Positions 17,186 through 26,623 are shown, numbered from the stretch's first letter. The stretch is 64,000 nucleotides of DNA from an uncultured Clostridia bacterium (GCA_934130975.1 CAKOYU010000008.1:1-64000), one strand, 5' to 3'. Notes: generated from the sequence alone by a model not told the origin. Numbers and translations are program-made.

Positions 17186-17213
17186 CCCACTTGGTTATTT
17201 ATAAGAAAAAAAT

Positions 17214-17693
17214 TTACTTTTGTTCTGGCTCAACATGTTCTAATGTTCCAGGTATCATTTTATCAACAAAAACAACCCCATCAAGGTGATCACATTCATG
17301 AGCAATTGCCTGAGCTAATAAATCTTTAGACTTAATTGTTATTTTCTTTCCGCTTCTATCTAAAGCTTCAACTACAACCTCTTTAGGTCTAATCATCTTA
17401 GCATATTGATTTGGAAAACTTAAGCAACCTTCTTCGACCTCTTGTTCGCCTTTAGTTTTAGTTATTTTAGGATTAATAAGAGTTATAACACCATTACCAT
17501 CATCAATATCAATAACTACAACTCTTTTTAATACACCAACTTGTACAGCTGATAAACCTACACCATTATATTTATACATTGTATCAATCATATCATCTAT
17601 TAATGTTTGAATTTTATCATCAATTACTTCGACTTCTCTTGATTTTTTTCTTAGTATTTCATCTTTTTCATATCTTAGATTTCTTATTGCCAT
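17214..17693 (-). CDS. def: Peptide deformylase
   Basis: This 159-aa metalloenzyme removes the formyl group from the initiator Met of nascent proteins. All three motifs are present: GVGLSAVQVG (44-53), EEGCLSFP with metal ligand C90, and AHECDH with ligands H132 and H136 and catalytic E133. It follows priA by 29 bp, a common Firmicute arrangement, although the fmt gene that usually comes next is absent here and a PepC-like gene takes its place. Start ATG 17693 has SD AAAGG/GGGAAT upstream. Confidence 0.97.
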   Translation of the reverse strand: MAIRNLRYEKDEILRKKSREVEVIDDKIQTLIDDMIDTMYKYNGVGLSAVQVGVLKRVVVIDIDDGNGVITLINPKITKTKGEQEVEEGCLSFPNQYAKMIRPKEVVVEALDRSGKKITIKSKDLLAQAIAHECDHLDGVVFVDKMIPGTLEHVEPEQK

Positions 17694-17722
17694 TTCTATT
17701 CCCTTACCTTTCTTTTCAACTA

Positions 17723-19957
17723 TTAAATCATATTATTAGGATTAACATCTACACTAACTCTAGTATTCTTATAATTTGAATTATAAAACTTTCTTAAACA
17801 AGTATTTAAAACATTATTGGCCGTTTCTGTTATATTCCCCTTAATAATAATTCTCCATCTATATCTATTTTGAATCTTATCAATAGGAGAAGGCATAGGT
17901 TTTAACACATTAAACTCTTGTCCATTCAAATTAGCCTTTAAATAATTATAGACTTTAGTAGATGCGTCCATTATTTCTTTTTCTGATAGGCTATTAAACC
18001 CAATTAATATTATATCGCAAAATGGCGGATATTTCAACTGTTCTCTTAAAGCAATTTCAGTATTGTAGAACATTTTATAATCTTGTTTTTGTGCACAAAT
18101 AATACTAAAATTATCTGGATTATAAGTTTGTATTATAACCTTTCCATCTAGTTGTTCTCTCCCTGCTCTGCCTGCAACTTGAGTTAGAATTTGGAATGTT
18201 CGTTCATTTGCTCTATAATCATCTATATTAAAACTACTATCTGCTGCAATTACACCAACTAAAGTTACATTCGGAAAATGATGTCCTTTTACAACCATTT
18301 GTGTACCTATTAAGATATCTATATTTTCATCCTTGAATTTATTTAATATTTCCTCATGAGAATTTTTCTTTGTTACAGTATCTATATCCATTCTTATTGT
18401 AGCTGCTTCTGGAAATATTTTATTTATTTCTTGCTCAAGCTTTTGAGTTCCTGTTCCGAAATATCTAATTTTATCACTATGGCATTCAGGACAAATTGTT
18501 ACTACATTTTCTTCATATCCACAATAATGACATTTTAATTTATTCTCTGTTTTATGATATGTCATACTTATATTACAATTTTTACACTTTACAGTATAAC
18601 CACATTCTCTACACATTATAAAAGTTGAAAAACCTCTTCTATTTAAAAATAAAATTGTTTGTCTTTTCTCTTTTAAATTTTGCTCTATTTCATCATGCAA
18701 TTTTACACTTAACATTGATCTATTTCCATTTGCAAGTTCCATTTTTAAATCTACTATTTCTACTTCTGGTAATTTTGAATTATTAGCTCTTTTAGTTAAT
18801 TCTAACAAAGTTATTTTTCCTTGTCTTGCTTTATAATACGTAACTAGATCTGGAGTAGCACTTCCTAGCACTAATGGACAATCATTTTCTTTAGCAATTT
18901 TCTTTGCTATCTCTTTTGCATCATATTTAGGAATTGCCTCTGATTTATATGAACTATCATGTTCTTCATCTATTATGATTATTCCAATATTTTCTGTTGG
19001 AGCAAATATTGCAGATCTTGCACCAATGATTATTTTGGCTTTTCCTTCCTTTATTTTATTCCACTCATCATATCGTTCACCTATAGATAATTTACTGTGT
19101 AAAACGGCAATCTCGTCTTTATTAAAGCGTGCTATAAATCTATCTATCATCTGTGGTGTTAATGATATTTCAGGTACTAGTACAATTGCTGTTTTATTTT
19201 GTTCCAATGCTTTACCTATTAACTGCAAATAAACCTCTGTTTTTCCTGAACCTGTTACTCCATATAGTAAAAATTGTTCATAGCTATTAGTTGTTATATC
19301 TAATGCTACTTTATTATAAGCATTTTGTTGCTCTTCTGTAAGTTTTAAATTTTCTGTTTTCTCTATTTTTTTATTTGCAAGAGGATTTCTTTCTATTTTC
19401 TTTTCTATAATTTCTACATAACCATTTTTTTCTAATGTTTTTACTATTGCTCTACTTCCATCTGTAAATAATTCTATTTCTGGTACTGTTGCGCCTTCAT
19501 TATTCTTTAAGAATTGTAATATCTTTTTCTGCTTTTCTGATTTAATTTTTCTCATTTCTATGTCAAATTGAATTTCATCAATATCTTTTTTTAAATATAC
19601 TGCATTTATTGTTTTATCTTGTACGTTTTTTTCTGCTTTTTTATTTTTGGTGCCTGGTGTCAACATTTGTTTGATACAATCTGATACATTACAGAAGTAT
19701 CGTTTTGCCATCCATTTTGCAAGTTCTATTTGCTTTTCTGTTAAATTATGTTTTATTTTTACAATTTCTTTTACTTCATATGTCGTATTTTCTTTTATTC
19801 CTATAACATATCCTTCTTCTAGTGTACTTGATTTTCCAAATGGTACAAGTACTGTACTTCCTATCATTATTAGTTCTTCTAATTCTATAGGCACTTTATA
19901 ATCAAATGTTCGGTTTAGTCTTTTTGCTGTTCGGTTTATTATTATTTCTGCTATCAT
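17723..19957 (-). CDS. priA: Primosomal replication restart helicase PriA
   Basis: The 744-aa protein has the N-terminal DNA-binding domain typical of PriA (AEIIINRTAKRLNRTFDYKVP), helicase motif I GVTGSGKTEVY, motif II IIIDEEHDSSYKS and motif III LGSATPDL. A zinc-binding cluster lies between the helicase lobes (CRECGYTVKCKNCNISM and CHYCGY...CPECHSDKIRYFG), followed by TGTQKLEQEI and motif VI QVAGRAGR. It reloads the replisome at stalled forks. The gene starts a priA-def-pepC unit, separated from the upstream gmk operon by a terminator. Confidence 0.97.
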   Translation of the reverse strand: MIAEIIINRTAKRLNRTFDYKVPIELEELIMIGSTVLVPFGKSSTLEEGYVIGIKENTTYEVKEIVKIKHNLTEKQIELAKWMAKRYFCNVSDCIKQMLTPGTKNKKAEKNVQDKTINAVYLKKDIDEIQFDIEMRKIKSEKQKKILQFLKNNEGATVPEIELFTDGSRAIVKTLEKNGYVEIIEKKIERNPLANKKIEKTENLKLTEEQQNAYNKVALDITTNSYEQFLLYGVTGSGKTEVYLQLIGKALEQNKTAIVLVPEISLTPQMIDRFIARFNKDEIAVLHSKLSIGERYDEWNKIKEGKAKIIIGARSAIFAPTENIGIIIIDEEHDSSYKSEAIPKYDAKEIAKKIAKENDCPLVLGSATPDLVTYYKARQGKITLLELTKRANNSKLPEVEIVDLKMELANGNRSMLSVKLHDEIEQNLKEKRQTILFLNRRGFSTFIMCRECGYTVKCKNCNISMTYHKTENKLKCHYCGYEENVVTICPECHSDKIRYFGTGTQKLEQEINKIFPEAATIRMDIDTVTKKNSHEEILNKFKDENIDILIGTQMVVKGHHFPNVTLVGVIAADSSFNIDDYRANERTFQILTQVAGRAGREQLDGKVIIQTYNPDNFSIICAQKQDYKMFYNTEIALREQLKYPPFCDIILIGFNSLSEKEIMDASTKVYNYLKANLNGQEFNVLKPMPSPIDKIQNRYRWRIIIKGNITETANNVLNTCLRKFYNSNYKNTRVSVDVNPNNMI

Positions 19958-20045
19958 ATTTGATTAGAAGCCTCCTTTTCGTATTTTCGATTATATCTTA
20001 TCATATTTTTTGTTTTTTTGCATTATTTTGATACTAAAAATAAAA

Positions 20046-20072
20046 AAGAATAGGTATGGTATTCCTATCCTT
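20046..20072 (-). terminator. Terminator at the end of the yicC-gmk cluster
   Basis: Stem AAGAATAGG / CCTATCCTT (one G-U pair in minus-strand RNA) with a 9-nt loop overlaps the gmk stop; minus-strand RNA continues into a U-rich tract. Confidence 0.6.
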
Positions 20073-20640
20073 CCAATTTTTCATCCTCTAATCTTTTTTC
20101 ATTTTCAATAATAGTCATAATAACTTGAACAGTTTTCTCAAAATCATCATTTTTAATAACATAATCATAAAGTTTAATTTTGTCCTCTTCATATTCCAAT
20201 CTACCAAGTCTAACTTCAATATCTTGAATATTATCTCCTCTTTCTATTAAACGTCTTTTTAATTCTTCTTTTTCAACTTTCAAGAAAATTGTTACTATTC
20301 TAGTATCATTTCCTAATACTTTTAAAAGATTTTCAGTTCCATTTACTTCTATATCTTTTACTATTATCTTACCTTCTTTAATTTTATTTCCCATTAGTTC
20401 TCTTGAAGTTCCATAATAATTTCCATGATGTAAATCATATTCATAAAAATCATTATTACGAATCTTTTCTTCAAATTCTTCTTTACTTATAAAATGATAA
20501 GGATCTCCTTCTAATTCTCCTATTCTCATTTCTCTTGAAGTAAAAGATGGTAATGTAACTATATTAGGCATTCTTTGCATTAATTCTTTTTTTATTGTAT
20601 CTTTTCCTGCTCCAGATACTCCTGATAATATTACTAACAC
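20065..20640 (-). CDS. gmk: Guanylate kinase
   Basis: This 191-aa enzyme phosphorylates GMP to GDP with ATP. The P-loop reads SGVSGAGKDT (6-15), followed by the GMP-binding PSFTSREMRIGELEGDPYHFIS and HHGNYYGTSRE; the lid segment is RGDNIQDIEVRLGR. It overlaps rpoZ by 1 nt. The rpoZ neighbour and yicC-remA upstream match the conserved Firmicute order. Confidence 0.96.
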   Translation of the reverse strand: MLVILSGVSGAGKDTIKKELMQRMPNIVTLPSFTSREMRIGELEGDPYHFISKEEFEEKIRNNDFYEYDLHHGNYYGTSRELMGNKIKEGKIIVKDIEVNGTENLLKVLGNDTRIVTIFLKVEKEELKRRLIERGDNIQDIEVRLGRLEYEEDKIKLYDYVIKNDDFEKTVQVIMTIIENEKRLEDEKLEG

Positions 20641-20873
20641 TATTCTTCTCCTCTTTCTATTGCATCTTCTTTTGCTTCATCTGGTTCGATAATTTCTACT
20701 TCACCTTCTGCAATTTCATTAGCAGCAAGAGTTACTGGTGATTCTTCTTTTACTTTTGTTTTTACTTCAGCTCCACTTGCAATTTGTCTAGCTCTTTTTG
20801 AAGTTGCTATTACTAATTCATATCTGTTTTTTGCTTTAGTTAATAATTCTTGTACACTTGGTTTTACCATCAT
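20640..20873 (-). CDS. rpoZ: DNA-directed RNA polymerase omega subunit
   Basis: The 77-aa omega protein carries the conserved core VQELLTKAKNRYELVIATSKRARQI, followed by PVTLAANEIAEGEVEI. It helps fold beta' and assemble core RNA polymerase. It begins with two Met codons; the first at 20873 is placed 9 nt after a GGAGG-type SD (GGAGGCGATT). It lies between remA and gmk in the usual order. Confidence 0.95.
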   Translation of the reverse strand: MMVKPSVQELLTKAKNRYELVIATSKRARQIASGAEVKTKVKEESPVTLAANEIAEGEVEIIEPDEAKEDAIERGEE

Positions 20874-20900
20874 AATTAATCGCCTCCATTCATAATTATT

Positions 20901-21176
20901 TTATTCTTCTGCAACTACTGGTGCAGGTGTTATATCTTTATCTACTCTACCAGCGACTGTTTCTGGTTGTACAGCAGATAGTATAATATGTCCAGAATCC
21001 ATTATCAATACAGCTCTAGTTCTTCTTCCACATGTAGCATCAACAGCAGTTTTTCCATCTTTAGCTTCTTGTATCATTCTTTTTATTGGAGCTGAATCAG
21101 GACTTACTATTGCTACTATCTTGTTTGCAGCTATTATATTACCAAAACCAATATTTACTAATTGCATTCTCATCAT
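20901..21176 (-). CDS. remA: RemA (DUF370) DNA-binding matrix/osmolyte regulator
   Basis: The 91-aa protein matches RemA along its length: LVNIGFGNIIAANKIVAIVSPDSAPIKR, then DATCGRRTRAVLIMDSGHIILSA. In Bacillus subtilis RemA is an oligomeric DNA-binding activator of biofilm matrix and osmoprotectant genes; in Clostridia it is near-universal beside yicC and gmk, as here. The start is probably the third codon (MQLVNIGFG) or the first Met; spacing to the SD AAAGGATGATG favours the in-frame ATGs at the beginning. Confidence 0.94.
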   Translation of the reverse strand: MMRMQLVNIGFGNIIAANKIVAIVSPDSAPIKRMIQEAKDGKTAVDATCGRRTRAVLIMDSGHIILSAVQPETVAGRVDKDITPAPVVAEE

Positions 21177-21190
21177 CCTTTCTGTTGTAA

Positions 21191-22066
21191 TTATTCAATA
21201 TTTTGAACTTGTTCTCTTATGTCTTCTAATATTGTCTTTATATCTATTACTCTATTAGTTATTTCAAGATTATTTGCTTTTGAGCCTATTGTGTTTGTTT
21301 CTCTATTCATTTCTTGAATTAAGAAATCCATTTTCTTTCCAGTTGGTTCTTTTGAGTTTATTATCTCTTTTAATTGAGAAATATGACTTCTTAGTCTTGT
21401 GACTTCTTCTTCTACTGAACATTTATCTGCATATATTACAATTTCTTGCATTAACCTTGATTTGTCTAATTCTTCTGTTTTTAGTATTTCTTTTATCCTT
21501 GTTTCTAATTTTACTACATATTCTCGAATAAGTCCAGTAGATAAGCCGAAAATTTCTTCATTTTTCTCTTCTATTTGTGATATTTTAGCTAATATGTCGC
21601 CAGAAATTCGATTTCCTTCACTTTGTCTCATCTCTATTAAGTTATTCACTGCATTTTCTACTACTTGTAATAGCTCTGATTTTATTTGTTCTTCATCTAT
21701 ATTGCTTTTTACTATCACAACATCTGGTAATTTTGTAATTTCAGTTACATCTATATTTGTTGATAAATTTTCTTCTTGTGCTAAATCTTTAAAACTATCT
21801 ATATACATTTTGGCAAGCTCTTTGTTAATTTTTATTTCATTATCATCTTTGTTAAAGTTTTCGAAAGTTATTAAAACATCTACTTTTCCTCTTTTTAATT
21901 TTGATGTAATTAGTTTTCTTACATCATCTTCTAAATAACTAATACTTCTAGGAAGTCTTATATTTGTATCTATATATTTGTGATTTACAGTTTTTATTTC
22001 TACTTGATATTCTCTTAAATTTATGGATAAACTACTTTTTCCATATCCAGTCATACTTTTTATCAT
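21191..22066 (-). CDS. yicC: YicC/YloC family endoribonuclease
   Basis: The 291-aa protein starts with the diagnostic MIKSMTGYGKSS and continues VEIKTVNHKYIDTNIRLPR. It ends with the conserved DUF1732 segment GKKMDFLIQEMNRETNTIGSKANNLEITNRVIDIK. E. coli YicC and relatives are metal-dependent endoribonucleases involved in small RNA turnover; the exact role in Clostridia is not known. The coiled middle (residues 130-230) is rich in Glu and Ile. It leads the yicC-remA-rpoZ-gmk cluster, 14 bp before remA. Confidence 0.94.
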   Translation of the reverse strand: MIKSMTGYGKSSLSINLREYQVEIKTVNHKYIDTNIRLPRSISYLEDDVRKLITSKLKRGKVDVLITFENFNKDDNEIKINKELAKMYIDSFKDLAQEENLSTNIDVTEITKLPDVVIVKSNIDEEQIKSELLQVVENAVNNLIEMRQSEGNRISGDILAKISQIEEKNEEIFGLSTGLIREYVVKLETRIKEILKTEELDKSRLMQEIVIYADKCSVEEEVTRLRSHISQLKEIINSKEPTGKKMDFLIQEMNRETNTIGSKANNLEITNRVIDIKTILEDIREQVQNIE

Positions 22067-22068
22067 TT

Positions 22069-22548
22069 TTATTTTCCTTCTTCTTTTTTATTTTTTCTTT
22101 TAGAAACTTTTTTTATTGGCTCATCTTTAACAATTTCTTTTATATCGCTTAAGCTCTTTAATTTATCTTGTTGTTCTTTAGTATATAATACTGCTGATTT
22201 TAATATATAATATATTCCTATAAAATTTGCTCCTGCTAATGTATAAACTTGTATACTGTAATTAAATAATTTTGCCATATGTTGTGTTAATAATATAAAT
22301 ACTGCCATTGCCAAAAATTCTATACCATTAGTAAATATTAATTCATCTGATTTTCTAAATGATATTTCCATAATTACAATAGATATTCCAAGAAAAAATA
22401 AACTTGAAATATGTATGTAATTATTTAGATTAATTCCACTAAATTTTGAATATTGTGTACTAATAAATACAAAATATATGACAGTTATTATTGCATATGT
22501 TAAATTTATAACTATGTTTTGTGTTAGTATATTTTTGACTTTTTCCAT
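22069..22548 (-). CDS. Unknown small four-helix membrane protein
   Basis: The 159-aa protein has four predicted transmembrane helices near residues 14-30, 45-62, 76-92 and 100-118 and a strongly basic/acidic cytoplasmic tail ending KKVSKRKNKKEEGK. The amphipathic start MEKVKNILTQ is followed by NIVINLTYAIITVIYFVF. I do not recognise a family. It sits 2 bp upstream of yicC and 18 bp downstream of rsmE, so it belongs to the same transcription unit as RNA-modification and housekeeping genes. SD AAAGGA precedes ATG 22548. Confidence 0.65.
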   Translation of the reverse strand: MEKVKNILTQNIVINLTYAIITVIYFVFISTQYSKFSGINLNNYIHISSLFFLGISIVIMEISFRKSDELIFTNGIEFLAMAVFILLTQHMAKLFNYSIQVYTLAGANFIGIYYILKSAVLYTKEQQDKLKSLSDIKEIVKDEPIKKVSKRKNKKEEGK

Positions 22549-22566
22549 TTTTGTAAAATCCTTTCT

Positions 22567-23325
22567 TTAAACATTTTGTTCTAATTCGTACATAATAATA
22601 CTAAGTACATTTAATGCAACTGTTTCTGTTCTTAATATTCTATTTCCTAATGTTACGATTTTAGCTCCATTTTGTTTTAATAGTTCTACATCCTTTTCTT
22701 CCAAACCACCTTCTGGTCCAATAACAATTGCAATTTTTATTTTATTATTTGTTTTAACTTTTTCTTTTAATTTTAAAAGCTCGTGTTTTATTGTGTTTTC
22801 TTTTTCATTTTCATATGCTACTATTACACTATCATATTCTTTAATTAATTGATTGACTTTTTCTATATTAATTATATTCTTTATTTCTGGTATTGTATTT
22901 CTTCCACTTTGTTTTGCAGCACTTTCGGCAATTTTTTGCCATCTAGTTATTTTTTTTGTTTCATCTTTAGTGTCTATCTTTACTACACATCTTTTCATCG
23001 CTACTGGAATAATTGCATTTACTCCTAATTCTACAGATTTTTGAATTATTAGTTCCATTTTATCTGCTTTAGGTAATCCTTGATATATATCTACTGATAT
23101 TTTATTGTCATCTTTTTTTAATTCTTCTATAATTTTAGTCAAAATACTTTTATCTTCTAACTTTTCAATTTCACATGTATATGATTTTTTAGTGTCTTGA
23201 TTACATATTTCTAGCTTATCTCCTATTTGTTTTCTAAGCACATTTTTTATATGTTTTATATCTTCTCCTAATATCTCTATTGTTTTTTCTTTTACTTGTT
23301 CATTTCTTACAAAAAATCTTGGCAT
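22567..23325 (-). CDS. rsmE: 16S rRNA (uracil-1498-N3)-methyltransferase
   Basis: This 252-aa SPOUT-fold enzyme methylates N3 of U1498 in 16S rRNA using S-adenosylmethionine. The start chosen is ATG 23325 (MPRFFVRNEQ, the usual RsmE beginning), which has AAGGAG 7 nt upstream; an in-frame start 51 bp further upstream is less likely because it lacks this SD. Motifs are HIKNVLRKQIGDKLEICN in the N-terminal PUA-like part, GLPKADKMELIIQKSVELGV, and the SPOUT knot AIVIGPEGGLEEKDVELLKQNGAKIVTLGNRILRTETV. It is preceded by yqeK. Confidence 0.95.
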   Translation of the reverse strand: MPRFFVRNEQVKEKTIEILGEDIKHIKNVLRKQIGDKLEICNQDTKKSYTCEIEKLEDKSILTKIIEELKKDDNKISVDIYQGLPKADKMELIIQKSVELGVNAIIPVAMKRCVVKIDTKDETKKITRWQKIAESAAKQSGRNTIPEIKNIINIEKVNQLIKEYDSVIVAYENEKENTIKHELLKLKEKVKTNNKIKIAIVIGPEGGLEEKDVELLKQNGAKIVTLGNRILRTETVALNVLSIIMYELEQNV

Positions 23326-23362
23326 ATTTTTCTCCTTCAATGCATTTATTATATTACTTTTT

Positions 23363-23938
23363 TTATTCTTTTGCAAGAAGAAGTTTATTTCTAGTCTCTA
23401 TACTTTCAATTGCTATCATTTTATTATTATCAATCAAATATTTTGTAGTATTATCTATAATAAGTAATAAAGCCTTATCCAAGTCTATCTTAGCTAATTT
23501 TCTTTCAGGTTCAATATCAAATTTTTCTGATTTTCTTGTTACTTCCACTTTATCAGAAACATAAATTATTTTTGCAAGTATATCCATCTCTGGACTTGTT
23601 GTTGTATGATATTCTATTGCTTTTGCAATTTGTTCACTCACGCCATATTTCTTTTTTGCTATATCTGCACCTATTTTTCCATGTAGAATTTTAACATTTA
23701 ATCTCTCAAATTCAGTTATTTTAATATTATTTTCTTTAACATATTCTAACATTTCTTCTTTATTCATTTCTTTAGCATTATCATGTAATAAACCAGCTAA
23801 TTTTGCATTTTCTACATCTGCATTATATATTTTTGCTAACTCTCCTGCCATATTCATTACACCTATTGAATGCTCATATCTTCTTTCTGATAGTATTTGT
23901 TTTAAATCATTTTTTACTTTTTCTATTATTTCTTCCAC
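23363..23938 (-). CDS. yqeK: HD-domain hydrolase YqeK, symmetrical Ap4A hydrolase
   Basis: The 191-aa HD-domain protein has HSIGVMNMAGELAKIY (first metal His), AGLLHDNAKEM (HD pair), LHGKIGADIAKKKYG and AIEYHTTTSPEM with YVSDKVE, which together match YqeK. The family cleaves diadenosine tetraphosphate symmetrically into two ADP in Firmicutes. In many genomes it follows nadD; here no nadD is present and it leads into rsmE with a 37-bp gap. Start ATG 23938. Confidence 0.92.
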   Translation of the reverse strand: MEEIIEKVKNDLKQILSERRYEHSIGVMNMAGELAKIYNADVENAKLAGLLHDNAKEMNKEEMLEYVKENNIKITEFERLNVKILHGKIGADIAKKKYGVSEQIAKAIEYHTTTSPEMDILAKIIYVSDKVEVTRKSEKFDIEPERKLAKIDLDKALLLIIDNTTKYLIDNNKMIAIESIETRNKLLLAKE

Positions 23939-23969
23939 TTCTTCACCATTTCCTTATAAAATATTTAAA

Positions 23970-24012
23970 ACCGTGAATTATTTGCCCAGAATTGGGAATT
24001 AAAATTCACGGT
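23970..24012 (-). terminator. Terminator after the dTDP-rhamnose gene rfbB
   Basis: A 10-bp perfect stem ACCGTGAATT / AATTCACGGT encloses a secondary CCC/GGG hairpin. It lies 14 bp past the rfbB stop; minus-strand RNA continues TTTTAAATATTTT. Confidence 0.75.
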
Positions 24013-24025
24013 CTATATTTCAGAA

Positions 24026-24991
24026 TTATTTTAACCATTCTGGATTTGCTAAATACCAATCTATTGTTTTTACAATTCCATCTTCAAATTTTGTTTCAGG
24101 TTCCCAACCTAATTCTGTTTTTATTTTTGTTGGATCTATTGCATATCTGTAATCGTGTCCTTTTCTATCTGCAACATGTTCAATTAAATCTTCTGATTTT
24201 CCTAAACGTTGTAATATAAGTTTTACAATTTCAATATTTCTCTTTTCATTGTGTCCACCTATATTATATCTTTCTCCTGCTCTACCATTGTGGAATACCA
24301 TATCAATTGCCTTACAATGATCTTCTACATATAACCAATCTCTAATATTATTTCCTTCACCATATACAGGTAATTTTTCGTCATTTAAAGCTAATTTAAT
24401 CATATGTGGTATTAATTTTTCATTGTGTTGATATGGTCCATAGTTATTTGAACAGTTAGTTACAGTTACATTCATTTTATATGTTGTGTGGTATGCTAGT
24501 GCAACTAAATCTGAACTTGCTTTAGATGATGAATATGGGCTACTTGGTTGAATTGGTGATGTTTCTGTAAAATATCCTGTTTCTCCTAATGCACCATATA
24601 CTTCATCTGTTGAGATATGTACAAATTTATTTTCTGAACCTTCTCCCCATGCTCTTCTAGCTGTTTCTAGTAATGTATGTGTTCCTAATACATTTGTTTT
24701 TGTAAATACAAATGGTGTTTTTATACTGTTGTCAACATGTGATTCTGCTGCAAAGTGAATAACTCCATTAATTTGATATTTTTCAAATATTTCTTGCATT
24801 TTTTCAAAATCACATATATCTGCTTGTACAAATGTAATTTTGTCTTTTACTTTATCTAAATTTGCAAGATTTCCTGCATATGTTAATTTATCTACTACTA
24901 TTATGTTATAGTCAGGATGTTTATTTACGAAATATTCTGCAAAGTTTGCTCCTATAAATCCTGCTGCTCCTGTTACCATTATATTTTTCAT
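24026..24991 (-). CDS. rfbB: dTDP-glucose 4,6-dehydratase
   Basis: The 321-aa extended SDR enzyme converts dTDP-glucose to dTDP-4-keto-6-deoxyglucose, step 2 of dTDP-L-rhamnose synthesis. It has the NAD-binding GAAGFIGANF at 8-17, HFAAESHVDNSI, the HISTDEVYG catalytic Thr-Asp-Glu motif and YSSSKASSD (Tyr-x3-Lys). Substrate-binding NNYGPYQHNEKLIPHMI is also present. Last gene of the rfb cluster; it follows rfbC by 14 bp. Confidence 0.96.
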   Translation of the reverse strand: MKNIMVTGAAGFIGANFAEYFVNKHPDYNIIVVDKLTYAGNLANLDKVKDKITFVQADICDFEKMQEIFEKYQINGVIHFAAESHVDNSIKTPFVFTKTNVLGTHTLLETARRAWGEGSENKFVHISTDEVYGALGETGYFTETSPIQPSSPYSSSKASSDLVALAYHTTYKMNVTVTNCSNNYGPYQHNEKLIPHMIKLALNDEKLPVYGEGNNIRDWLYVEDHCKAIDMVFHNGRAGERYNIGGHNEKRNIEIVKLILQRLGKSEDLIEHVADRKGHDYRYAIDPTKIKTELGWEPETKFEDGIVKTIDWYLANPEWLK

Positions 24992-25005
24992 TTTTGTTTT
25001 CTCCT

Positions 25006-25587
25006 TTATTTTAAATTTTCAAATAAGTTTGTTGCTTTTAATTCTTTTAATGATGGCCATTTTGCATCTTTTTCAGATGTTAATAAGTCTTCTGGTTTTA
25101 AGTCGCCCATAGGCCATTCTATTCCTATATCAGGGTCGTCAAATTTTAAACCACCTTCTGCTTCGTGATTATATATATCATCACATTTATAAGCAAATTC
25201 TGCTTCATCTGATAATACTAAAAATCCATGTGCAAATCCCTTTGGAATCATAAACATTTTTTTATTTTCTTCTGTTAGGATTACTCCTTCCCATTTTCCA
25301 TATGTTTTGCTTCCTGGACGTAAATCTACTGCAACATCAAATACTTCACCTTTAATACATCTTACTAATTTTGCTTGTGTATTTTCTTTTTGGAAATGTA
25401 ATCCTCTTAAAACACCTTTTTTAGATTTTGATTGATTGTCTTGTACAAAATCATAATCTAATCCTATTTCAGCAAAATCAGCTTTGCTGTATGTTTCCAT
25501 GAAATATCCTCTATTGTCTCCAAATACTGTTGGTTCTATTATACATACCCCATCTATTAAAGTATCTATTCTTTTAAATTTTCCCAT
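25006..25587 (-). CDS. rfbC: dTDP-4-dehydrorhamnose 3,5-epimerase
   Basis: The 193-aa cupin-fold RmlC epimerises C3 and C5 of dTDP-4-keto-6-deoxyglucose. Visible motifs are IIEPTVFGDNRGYFMETYSK, DNQSKSKKGVLRGLHFQ with the catalytic-type His, DVAVDLRPGSKTYGKWEG and FMIPKGFAHGFLVLSDEAEFAYKC. Short terminator-like hairpin 25672-25693 and a 110-bp gap separate it from rfbA, so it may have its own promoter or depend on read-through. Confidence 0.96.
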   Translation of the reverse strand: MGKFKRIDTLIDGVCIIEPTVFGDNRGYFMETYSKADFAEIGLDYDFVQDNQSKSKKGVLRGLHFQKENTQAKLVRCIKGEVFDVAVDLRPGSKTYGKWEGVILTEENKKMFMIPKGFAHGFLVLSDEAEFAYKCDDIYNHEAEGGLKFDDPDIGIEWPMGDLKPEDLLTSEKDAKWPSLKELKATNLFENLK

Positions 25588-25671
25588 TTTTCATCTTCCT
25601 TTCGTATTTTCTACTACTATATCATATAAAATTTGTAATTTCAATATTATTTTTATATTTTTTGCATAATA

Positions 25672-25693
25672 AAAAGAGCATTTCTGCTCTTTT
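25672..25693 (-). terminator. Terminator between rfbA and rfbC
   Basis: A perfect 9-bp stem AAAAGAGCA / TGCTCTTTT with a TTTC loop lies 4 bp past the rfbA stop. It splits the four-gene rhamnose cluster into two expression units. Confidence 0.8.
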
Positions 25694-25696
25694 ATT

Positions 25697-26623
25697 TTAT
25701 AAACTAAAATCAAATATACCACTGTCAAATACATCGTAAAAAGCATCTTGTTTATTTAATACATTAAATAAATGTTCTCCATAAGCTGATTTTTTATATT
25801 TATTTGCAGCTTTTTCTAATTCTTTTCTAGTTATCCAATGATTTTTGTATGCAATTTCTTCCAAGCATGCTATTTGTGTTCCTTGACGTAATTCAATTGC
25901 TTTTACAAAGTCAGATGCATCTGATAATCTGTCTGGTGTTCCTGTATCAAACCAGGCATAACCATCTCCCAAAGGAATTACTTTTAATTTTCCTTCTTCC
26001 ATATATTTTTTGTTTACATCTGTGATTTCTAGTTCTCCTCTTTCAGATGGTTTTATTTTTTGAGCAATGTCCACAACTGAATTATCGTAAAAATATAAAC
26101 CTGGTACTGCTAAATCAGATTTTGGAACTTTTGGTTTTTCTTCTATAGATATTGCATTACCACGTGAATCTATCTCTACTACACCATAAGTCTCTGGATC
26201 TTTTACTTGATATCCAAAAATCACTCCGCCTTCTTCAACTCTATTAGCAGCTTTTAATACTCTTTCTATTCTTGAACCATATATCATATTGTCTCCTAAT
26301 ACAAGTGCAACATTATCATCACCGATAAAATCTTTTCCAAGGATAAACGCATCTGCTAAGCCAACTGGCTTTTCTTGTATTGCATATTCAAATTTTATTC
26401 CTAATTGTGAACCATCACCTAATAAGTCTTTAAATCTATCTATATGAACAGGAGTAGAAATAATAAGTATTTCATTAATACCTGCCATCATTAATGCTGA
26501 CAATGGATAATAAATCATTGGCTTATCATATACTGGTAATAATTGTTTTGATATTGCAGAAGTTATTGGATACAATCTTGTTGCACTTCCTCCTGCTAGT
26601 ATTATTCCTTTTCTCTTTTTCAT
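25697..26623 (-). CDS. rfbA: Glucose-1-phosphate thymidylyltransferase
   Basis: The 308-aa nucleotidyltransferase makes dTDP-glucose from glucose-1-phosphate and dTTP. The N-terminal nucleotide loop is GIILAGGSATRLYPIT with the usual downstream SKQLLPVYDKPMIYYPLS. LGDNMIYG is the metal-binding segment, and YGVVEID and EEKPKVPKSDLAVPGLYFYD follow. WFDTGTPD and the C-terminal CLEEIAYKNHWI are typical of RmlA. Ordinary length. It follows rfbD by about 80 bp. Confidence 0.96.
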   Translation of the reverse strand: MKKRKGIILAGGSATRLYPITSAISKQLLPVYDKPMIYYPLSALMMAGINEILIISTPVHIDRFKDLLGDGSQLGIKFEYAIQEKPVGLADAFILGKDFIGDDNVALVLGDNMIYGSRIERVLKAANRVEEGGVIFGYQVKDPETYGVVEIDSRGNAISIEEKPKVPKSDLAVPGLYFYDNSVVDIAQKIKPSERGELEITDVNKKYMEEGKLKVIPLGDGYAWFDTGTPDRLSDASDFVKAIELRQGTQIACLEEIAYKNHWITRKELEKAANKYKKSAYGEHLFNVLNKQDAFYDVFDSGIFDFSL